Assembly (NCBI RefSeq): GCF_026262505.1
Contig: NC_067208.1
Span: 4,721,962 to 4,785,961, forward strand
Length of the DNA: 64,000 bases
Reading direction: 5' to 3'
Origin: Trichomonas vaginalis G3
Lineage: Eukaryota; Parabasalia; Trichomonadida; Trichomonadidae
Shown here: piece by piece, positions 58,537 to 64,000 of the stretch
How positions within the stretch are numbered: position 1 is the stretch's first letter
Layout of the letters: each line of letters opens with the position of its first letter
The notes under the pieces: model-generated
What the model saw: the letters and a program-made list of their open reading frames with translations, nothing else
What the model was told of the DNA's origin: nothing
The model's database searches: none
Position numbers and translations under genes: made by a program

Positions 58537-59325
58537 TTAAATGATTAGGTAACGAATTAATTGCTTGAAACAGTGTGAATAATGTATTTCTTTTTCTAAA
58601 TTCATGTTTCCACCATCATTATGTACTTCAAAATCACAGATGCCATCAACTATGCTCTGGGCAAGTTTATCGTCAATGTTTACATCTTTGTTTTCATTCA
58701 TTATACTCTTTATTTCTTCGCTCTTCTGTTCAACTCTTACCTTAATATTCAAATCATTTAATATATCGTTTACTGTTCTGGTTAATGTTGAATCATAACT
58801 TCCACGAATGAATGAGTATGTTTTGATTGGTTCTGTTGCATTCTTGCGAACTCTTGAATCAGCCATGACTACTAATGAACGCTTTGAATCATCCATAGAA
58901 GTCATTATGTCAATATCATAATCATTGCAGGAATAACATTTAATCATTCTGTTCGAAACTGAATAGAAGAAATTAGTGTTGCAATAAATGTGAAGACCTC
59001 CTGATGCGGTTTTAACGATAACATCTTTATCCGAAAGTTTTGATAAAATGTCTTTTCTAACTGTTTCTTTAAGTTCATCATTGTATGATTTATTGATATC
59101 AACATCTATAATCGTTAAATTTGAAATTTTATTTACTAATAAAGCCACACCAGTTTTCCTTCCTCTTCCTCCATCATGTTTGAGGTAGTTATGTAAATCA
59201 ATCCTGTTTTCACCAATTCTTTCGTTGAGGGTTTTAGTTTCTGCCACAACTAATTCCTCAGCTAATGAATCAATAACTTTTTCATCAGAAACGATATAGT
59301 TGCTGTTGTTGTTTGTTGCTGTCAT
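58537..59325 (-). CDS. AEP-type primase/polymerase domain protein of Maverick B
   Basis: 262 residues starting MTATNNNSNYIVSDEKVIDS after ATTCCTATATAA. The archaeo-eukaryotic primase signs are IIDVDINKS (Asp74, Asp76), TASGGLHIYC (about 107-116) and DYDIDIMTS further on (about 135-143), the pattern of prim-pol N-terminal domains. With the SF3 helicase next door it makes a primase-helicase module. Such a module is usual in virophages and Polinton-like viruses but not in classical protein-primed Polintons. The upstream leader is shared with the KilA-N gene at 60402. Confidence 0.8.
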   Translation of the reverse strand: MTATNNNSNYIVSDEKVIDSLAEELVVAETKTLNERIGENRIDLHNYLKHDGGRGRKTGVALLVNKISNLTIIDVDINKSYNDELKETVRKDILSKLSDKDVIVKTASGGLHIYCNTNFFYSVSNRMIKCYSCNDYDIDIMTSMDDSKRSLVVMADSRVRKNATEPIKTYSFIRGSYDSTLTRTVNDILNDLNIKVRVEQKSEEIKSIMNENKDVNIDDKLAQSIVDGICDFEVHNDGGNMNLEKEIHYSHCFKQLIRYLII

Positions 59326-59399
59326 TTATATAGGAATAAAAAAATAAAAATAATTTTAAAACTAACTTTATTTTTGGGCTGCATCAAATTTTCGTAAAT

Positions 59400-59658
59400 G
59401 TTGTCAAAATGTCATGTTGTCACACTTTTTCAGAGAAGTTAAATGACCTGGTAGCACATGGTAACATGGTAGCACCTTCAGTTCTTCAAAAATAATTCAT
59501 AACTGCCTTCCTCCTGTGTTGTTGTCAAAATGTCATGTTGTCACACTTTTTCAGAGAAGTTAAATGACCTGGTAGCACATGGTAACATGGTAGCACCTTC
59601 AGTTCTTCAAAAATAATTCATAACTGCCTTCCTCCTGTGTTGTTGTCAAAATGTCATG
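59400..59658 (-). repeat. 121 bp repeat, two copies plus partial, inverted (R2)
   Basis: Units in the reverse orientation to R1: GTTGTCAAAATGTCATGTTG, then GGTAGCACATGGTAACATGG. Two full copies are followed by a partial one and then by the TTAGATCTAA hairpin at 59658-59712. It stands upstream of the primase start. Confidence 0.92.
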
Positions 59659-59712
59659 AGGTTAGAAATGAGGTTAGATCTAACCATCTACCCTAAAAAT
59701 TATTTTTGGTGA
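59658..59712. repeat. TTAGATCTAA hairpin, site 5 (Maverick B)
   Basis: GGTTAGATCTAACC at 59672-59685 followed by ATCTACCCTAAAAATTATTT. Read on the minus strand it matches site 1 of Maverick A (4537-4590) over more than 40 bases with few differences. It lies 52 bp beyond the stop codon of the KilA-N gene. Confidence 0.75.
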
Positions 59713-59736
59713 ATTCAATAAAAATAAATGGTTCAT

Positions 59737-60402
59737 TTACTCACAATATTTTTGTACAAAACAACCCCAAGCTTTTAACTTCTTTTCTGCAGCTTCTAAT
59801 GCTATCTTAGCGAGTTCATATTCTCTAAATTCTCTCTTTAAATTTTCTTGTTCCCATTGGTCTAGTTCGTATGGAGAATCTCTATAACCATAACATAACT
59901 CACGTTCATGTTCTAATTGTTTTTCGCACATTTTTCCAACTTCTTCTTCAAACAAAGGTTTAGCATTCTCTACTGTATCTTCAAGTTCTTCTTCATCTAA
60001 TTTCTCATGAACTTTCTTGTCTATGGAGTCCATAATATCTTTGACATAAAATGCATACTTTACAGAGCACCATTCAGCAACAAAATGAACGAGGTCAGGA
60101 TGTATGTAAATACCTTTGAATTCATTTATAACACCCTTAGTAAGCTCATAAAATGCTTGTTTTGAGGTCGAGCCACTTTTGGCTCCACCGTATTCATTCA
60201 TCCAAAACTCAAGAATTTCCTGTATTTTAGCACTATTGAGAAATCTGTTTAAATGGTTTAACTTTCCTGCTTCTCTTGCCATCTTTGTTGCATTAATGTA
60301 ACCATCCTTGTCTCTACGTAAGACTTCAATACCGTTATAAGTGCCTTTTGTGAATGTTTCGCCATTAGATTTGTTAGTGAATGTTTTTGCTTCGACTGAC
60401 AT
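59737..60402 (-). CDS. KilA-N domain protein of Maverick B
   Basis: 221 residues from the ATG at 60402 (MSVEAKTFTNKSNGETFTKG); the frame runs a few codons further back only with TTG. The KilA-N core is GIEVLRRDKDGYINATKMAR, then STSKQAFYELTKGVINEFKG, then YIHPDLVHFVAEWCSVKYAF. The C-terminus is a charged helix. KilA-N proteins bind DNA and occur widely in large DNA viruses and phages. The leader TATTTTGTATGTAAGAACAG is shared with both KilA-N genes of Maverick A, so this gene may have moved between elements with its promoter. Confidence 0.88.
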   Translation of the reverse strand: MSVEAKTFTNKSNGETFTKGTYNGIEVLRRDKDGYINATKMAREAGKLNHLNRFLNSAKIQEILEFWMNEYGGAKSGSTSKQAFYELTKGVINEFKGIYIHPDLVHFVAEWCSVKYAFYVKDIMDSIDKKVHEKLDEEELEDTVENAKPLFEEEVGKMCEKQLEHERELCYGYRDSPYELDQWEQENLKREFREYELAKIALEAAEKKLKAWGCFVQKYCE

Positions 60403-60420
60403 TTCTGTTCTTACATACAA

Positions 60421-60470
60421 AATAAAAAAATAAAAATAATTTTAAAACTAACTTTATTTTTGGGTCATTT
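60421..60470 (-). promoter_or_regulatory. Shared leader of KilA-N and primase genes
   Basis: Read on the minus strand: CCAAAAATAAAGTTAGTTTT followed by AAAATTATTTTTATTTTTTT. The same string stands before the primase gene (59330-59376). Position and conservation suggest a promoter. Confidence 0.6.
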
Positions 60471-60503
60471 ACACTCATTCCGATGAAGTCATGACAAATC
60501 ATT

Positions 60504-60658
60504 TCCTGTGTTGTTGTCAAAATGTCATGTTGTCACACTTTTTCAGAGAAGTTAAATGACCTGGTAGCACATGGTAACATGGTAGCACCTTCAGTTCTTC
60601 AAAAATAATTCATAACTGCCTTCCTCCTGTGTTGTTGTCAAAATGTCATGTTGTCACA
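60504..60658 (-). repeat. 121 bp repeat, one copy plus partial, inverted (R3)
   Basis: Same orientation as R2. It starts CTGTGTTGTTGTCAAAATG, and a further partial unit follows (GTTGTCAAAATGTCATGTTG). It lies upstream of the KilA-N gene and downstream of the small gene cluster. Confidence 0.9.
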
Positions 60659-60700
60659 AACTTTAGAACGGCATAATTTAAATTTTTATTTTTATCATAA

Positions 60701-60865
60701 ATGGATACCCCACAAGCTCAAAATTTACCACGAATCATAACAAGGGAGGAAATGATAAAAATGATGCAAGAACATGTTAAAAATAACAAACCACTAAAAT
60801 TGAGAAAATGTGGTTATGCAGTAATGATGGAAAGAGAGATGTTGTCGAAGAGGAATAAAAATTAA
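60701..60865 (+). CDS. 54-residue Maverick protein
   Basis: ATG at 60701 directly after AATTTTTATTTTTATCATAA, the element's start motif. The product begins MDTPQAQNLPRIITREEMIK and ends MLSKRNKN. It is basic and helical. Stop TAA at 60863-60865 overlaps the stop of the convergent gene at 60862 in the tetramer TTAA. No family recognised. The clear start motif is the main support that it is real. Confidence 0.5.
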   Translation: MDTPQAQNLPRIITREEMIKMMQEHVKNNKPLKLRKCGYAVMMEREMLSKRNKN

Positions 60866-61125
60866 ATTTGGATTGAGTTTAAAAATTCATCTTTATTAAA
60901 TTCATCTCTTCCAACCAATTTATTTATTCTATTAAATTCTTTTATTTTTGCTTCACTCAGTTTAAGGATTGAACGGTAAGTTTCTAATTTTTCGATTATT
61001 TCTTTATCGTTTTCAACCCCACCGCATTGTGGCTTCTTTTTGTAATAGCATATTTTTGATTTAATTCTGTTTAGTTTCTTTTTATATTCATCGTCTGGAC
61101 TCTTGACTGCTTCGTTGTCACTCAT
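60862..61125 (-). CDS. 87-residue Lys-rich Maverick protein
   Basis: It starts MSDNEAVKSPDDEYKKKLNR and ends FNKDEFLNSIQI. Helical and charged, with a YYKKKPQCGG turn in the middle. It lies between the integrase gene (20 bp upstream) and the convergent 54-residue gene, with overlapping stops. No family recognised. Confidence 0.5.
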   Translation of the reverse strand: MSDNEAVKSPDDEYKKKLNRIKSKICYYKKKPQCGGVENDKEIIEKLETYRSILKLSEAKIKEFNRINKLVGRDEFNKDEFLNSIQI

Positions 61126-61145
61126 TTCTTACGAAATAAAAAAAA

Positions 61146-62672
61146 TTAAATATTATTTAAATATAATGGAGTAATAAAATAAATCGGAATTTCTATTAAT
61201 TTATTGTCAACTTCAACTAATACATTACCGTTAATATATCTAACAAATTCAGCTATTGTGTCAAATCTTCGTCTTCTTTTTGTCATTGATTTATCAGTTT
61301 TTCCATAATCGAGATGAATCAAAACTTTATCCCCTTGTTTAAAATTCATGAGCCCCGAATTAATTTGTTCACGTTTAACATCATTTAACTTTTCCATTTG
61401 CTTTCTAATATATTCCCATTCTTTTGAAATATCATTTTTCATTTCCACTGGTTTCATGTTTATAGTTCTATGCCATGTATTATTGTAATAATATACTAAC
61501 TGTTGTATGATGGAGTCATGATTTCCATCCCAGTATATCTGACCGTTAACCCCTAACGCATCTCTAAGAGTTCTCATTACCGCATCAACTATTTTATTAT
61601 GAAACGTATATGGAGAGGGTGAAAAGTAAAAATTAATTTGTGGGAAATAATGAGTCATAGCTGCCTGAAATCCTTTATCACCATCACCCCTGATATTATC
61701 TACTCTTTCATGATCTAGTAAGTATTGAATAGCTCTTCTTGTTTCCTGTTCTGTTTTCCCTTTCACCGGAATGCAATATAAATATCTAGTGTTAATGTTA
61801 ATGGCAAATAAATAAGTAACGTTTCCTTTTGAATATTCCAGATGATCAATTTCGTATGAATATGGATATGGAGCAAATGAAGGTCGACTAAATTTTTCCT
61901 TTAATGGTTGAATTTTCGGGTCAATTGGTTTATTTAATATCTTGAAATCCTTTTTAAAATCTTTTTGCTTCTTAAATGTTTGAAATGGATATAATAAAGT
62001 GAATGATGAAGGATTAACTGAAGGAGGAGGCGGTACTGTCGTTGGAGGTTTTGGTGTTGTAAGTGGTTTAATTTTATCTGCTTTGATTTTGGATTTCATT
62101 CCTTCCTTCATTAATTCTGGATGTATTCTATTCATTTGTTTTAAATATGCTGTATATAAAGGTTTGATATACTTTCCCGCTTCGAGTTTATGTTGAAGGA
62201 TGAATTCCAAAAGTTGATCTTCATTTAAAAGTCGGGCTGAATATGGTTTAACTAATGAATCATAAATTAAAGCTTGTGCATCATTTATGGTCTGAAGGAC
62301 CTGGGTGTTTTGTTCCTTTTGTTTTTGTTCCTTTGGCTTTGGTTTTTGTGGCTCAGGATTATATAAATTATATAATTCATCAATATCTTCTTCTGTTAAT
62401 ACTTTATTTTTGAAATCTTTCAATTGTTTAAGTTGTGATTTAGTTTTTCCCTTTGCATATTTATTATTTTTAATTTTGTCTTTAATTTTAGAAATTATTT
62501 TATCATGATATTTCAAAATTTCATTTTTATAATATGGATAATAATAATCCATATCATCACCCGTTATATTGTTATCATATTTTTGGAGATATGCTTTTAA
62601 ATCATAATAATTAAGAAAATTTTGATTAAATACTAAATCATCAATTAAATTTTTTAAATGTACGTTATCCAT
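61146..62672 (-). CDS. INT: Maverick B integrase (retroviral rve-type)
   Basis: 508 residues starting MDNVHLKNLIDDLVFNQNFL after TTTTATTTTTATATAA. The long helical N-terminal extension (~1-235) with a Pro-rich hinge (TPKPPTTVPPPPSVNPSS) may bind terminal repeats (inference). The catalytic core has YEIDHLEYSKGNVTYLFAIN, then IRGDGDKGFQAAM, then FHNKIVDAVMRTLRDALG. It ends in a small beta-barrel (GDKVLIHLDYGKTDKSMTKR, then RRRFDTIAEFVRYINGNV). It joins element ends to host DNA. It is of a different lineage from the Maverick A integrase. Confidence 0.88.
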   Translation of the reverse strand: MDNVHLKNLIDDLVFNQNFLNYYDLKAYLQKYDNNITGDDMDYYYPYYKNEILKYHDKIISKIKDKIKNNKYAKGKTKSQLKQLKDFKNKVLTEEDIDELYNLYNPEPQKPKPKEQKQKEQNTQVLQTINDAQALIYDSLVKPYSARLLNEDQLLEFILQHKLEAGKYIKPLYTAYLKQMNRIHPELMKEGMKSKIKADKIKPLTTPKPPTTVPPPPSVNPSSFTLLYPFQTFKKQKDFKKDFKILNKPIDPKIQPLKEKFSRPSFAPYPYSYEIDHLEYSKGNVTYLFAININTRYLYCIPVKGKTEQETRRAIQYLLDHERVDNIRGDGDKGFQAAMTHYFPQINFYFSPSPYTFHNKIVDAVMRTLRDALGVNGQIYWDGNHDSIIQQLVYYYNNTWHRTINMKPVEMKNDISKEWEYIRKQMEKLNDVKREQINSGLMNFKQGDKVLIHLDYGKTDKSMTKRRRRFDTIAEFVRYINGNVLVEVDNKLIEIPIYFITPLYLNNI

Positions 62673-62786
62673 TTATATAAAAATAAAATCAATGTTTTAA
62701 GGGTGCCCACCTCTTTGATCAAGAATCAAAACCATCATTAACGGTTCCTTTTGTCTCTTCTGTGGCATTTCATTAAAAATAAACTT

Positions 62787-64000
62787 TTAAATAAATGGCA
62801 TACAACATCCATTTTCACAACATACAGCCTTAGTGTGTGCTCCTGTTAATGCAGTCTTACCAATTGTTAAGCGAGTCATTGACCCGTTTTTAAGTTGTAA
62901 ATTAATATTCTGACCATCGAAAATAACTTTATCATTTATTATATCCAAATAATTTTTAGGTGTTAATTGTTTATTTTGCCTTAAACTAACACCCTTCATT
63001 TTTTGTGCAATCTTTTTAAAATCACTTCCATCAATTGAACCGTTGAATGATGTATAACACTTAGGACATAAAGCAACCATGTTATCACCTTGTTTCTCAA
63101 TTGCTAAACCCAATAATTTTTTCTCATGTGCTTTTTCTTCAGCTTTATTCTTTAATTTAGGTTTAAATTTCTCATCAAAACAGAAGAAATCAAAAGGTGT
63201 GAATTTGAAAATGTTTTTATCATAAAATTGTTTATCGGTAACAATTGCTTGAAATGCTTGAGTGTTAGGAAGATTTGGGTCGCCAGCGATTGCCCAATAA
63301 GATGAATCAGTATCACCTTCAATGAAATGAAAACGATTAACATCCATGCATTTATACATAAAATCATAAATGAAAACCAAATACCAGTATTTAGCATTAT
63401 CTAAAGTGAAGAATGCCTCTTGTAAACATGTATCACATCTATAAAATCTATCTTTGAGCATCACTTGATATGTATCCTCACCTATTTCTCTTATGTTTTT
63501 AAACTTATTTGACATACATGCAACGCGTGACTTCTGTGCATTCATTATTTTAGTCTTTGCGTAATTTTGTGTATTCATTGCATCGTAACCATATGATCCA
63601 TTAAGCGAAATCTTGCAAAATAAACTTTTTCCTTTATTTCCTTCTAATTCAGCCTTTTGTCTTTCGTTCATAAATTTGTTCGCAAATTCATTAAAACAAG
63701 TGTTTTTCGTAAATGTTAAAATTGATTGAATGTCATCAATGATAAAATGAAATCTGTCGATTAGATACCAAAGATAATAAGAAGAAAATGGTTGATATTG
63801 GTTGTGTGTTGATGCTAATTGAGTTAATTTTCTCTGTTTCTGGTCAACTGGTAGATTGTTTGATTTCATGTAATTATACATAAAACTGCCAATTGTTTTT
63901 TCATCTGTGATAATATCTAAGTTTCTTATTATCGGTAAAAAGTTTATGTAATCATTAATGTATTTTTCATCAATGTGACCCTTTACTTCAGCCACGAATA
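62787..64000 (-). CDS. pPolB: Protein-primed family B DNA polymerase of Maverick B, C-terminal part
   Basis: The frame is open to the right edge of the window; the visible part is about 404 residues. Polymerase motif B appears as KISLNGSYGYDAMN and motif C as IEGDTDSSYWA. A Cys-rich insertion (RCDTC, then ALCPKCYTSF) and a Cys-rich end (KAVCCENGCCMPFI) could bind zinc. The N-terminal, exonuclease and motif A regions lie outside. This enzyme copies the element from protein-primed ends, yet the element also carries a primase. Confidence 0.9.
   Translation of the reverse strand, partial: FVAEVKGHIDEKYINDYINFLPIIRNLDIITDEKTIGSFMYNYMKSNNLPVDQKQRKLTQLASTHNQYQPFSSYYLWYLIDRFHFIIDDIQSILTFTKNTCFNEFANKFMNERQKAELEGNKGKSLFCKISLNGSYGYDAMNTQNYAKTKIMNAQKSRVACMSNKFKNIREIGEDTYQVMLKDRFYRCDTCLQEAFFTLDNAKYWYLVFIYDFMYKCMDVNRFHFIEGDTDSSYWAIAGDPNLPNTQAFQAIVTDKQFYDKNIFKFTPFDFFCFDEKFKPKLKNKAEEKAHEKKLLGLAIEKQGDNMVALCPKCYTSFNGSIDGSDFKKIAQKMKGVSLRQNKQLTPKNYLDIINDKVIFDGQNINLQLKNGSMTRLTIGKTALTGAHTKAVCCENGCCMPFI

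Larger units (their letters stand above)
47741..64000. mobile_element. Maverick/Polinton B (left part; right end outside the window)
   Basis: It starts AGTAGTATATGTGGATGGG exactly where homology to the BTB gene ends. It contains capsid peptides, major capsid protein, packaging ATPase, fibre pieces, SF3 helicase, AEP-type primase, KilA-N, integrase and protein-primed polymerase. The gene set and sequences differ from Maverick A, so it is a different lineage. Many ORFs are open, while the penton and fibre regions and the gap between primase and helicase look broken (at least four breaks). Age is likely young, since the interrupted host gene is still open. Confidence 0.92.

Noticed and set aside
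62673-62786. Possible tRNA or structured RNA between integrase and polymerase
   Set aside because: The segment has a GGTGCCCACC start but no cloverleaf with a proper acceptor stem or T-loop.

Overview
The window reads as a nuclear contig of a parabasalid protist, almost certainly Trichomonas vaginalis or a close relative. The reasons are: AT-rich DNA; long intronless genes; start regions that fit the trichomonad initiator (YCAYW a few bases before ATG); lineage-typical host families (M60-like metalloprotease, ankyrin proteins, BTB plus F5/8C paralogues, beta-helix surface-like proteins); and a very heavy load of Maverick/Polinton elements, a MULE and a Tc1/pogo-type transposon.

Layout. (1) Positions 1-16183 are the right-hand part of Maverick A. 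It has a minor-capsid candidate running off the left edge, a phage-like fibre/collar protein, integrase, KilA-N genes, protein-primed DNA polymerase B, a double-jelly-roll-type major capsid candidate and several small genes. Its right end lies inside the 5' part of a MULE transposase gene (16184-17761), which is followed by a 3 x 120 bp repeat and a perfect three-way-junction palindrome. (2) 18633-20469 is a whole-looking Tc1/pogo-type transposon with 11 bp terminal inverted repeats and TA duplications. (3) 20560-47740 is host territory: three BTB/BACK/F5-8C paralogues, three beta-helix paralogues, an ankyrin protein, an M60-like metalloprotease, a 1570-residue protein and a DEAD-box helicase. 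Two nested non-coding insertions, each carrying a large TGAGG-type satellite, split the third beta-helix gene (32299-35961). (4) 47741-64000 is the left part of Maverick B, inserted into the third BTB paralogue with AG-type termini. It carries capsid peptides, major capsid protein, packaging ATPase, fibre pieces, SF3 helicase, AEP-type primase, KilA-N, integrase and protein-primed polymerase.

How it works together. The Maverick genes form the usual virus-like set: replication (pPolB, and in B also primase and helicase), integration (integrase and terminal repeats), capsid formation and packaging (major capsid, penton candidate, membrane-active peptides, FtsK/HerA ATPase), attachment (fibre/collar) and DNA-binding regulators (KilA-N). 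Many ORFs look open, but each element also has several broken genes, so both are treated as relics of fairly recent age. The most notable non-genic signals are the nested satellite-carrying transposons with exact 10 bp duplications, the three-way-junction palindrome at 18233-18294, a 62 bp inverted repeat around a small ORF in Maverick A, a TTAGATCTAA palindrome family shared by both Mavericks, and 121 bp repeats in inverted orientation around the primase-helicase module of Maverick B. No rRNA, tRNA or CRISPR array was recognised.
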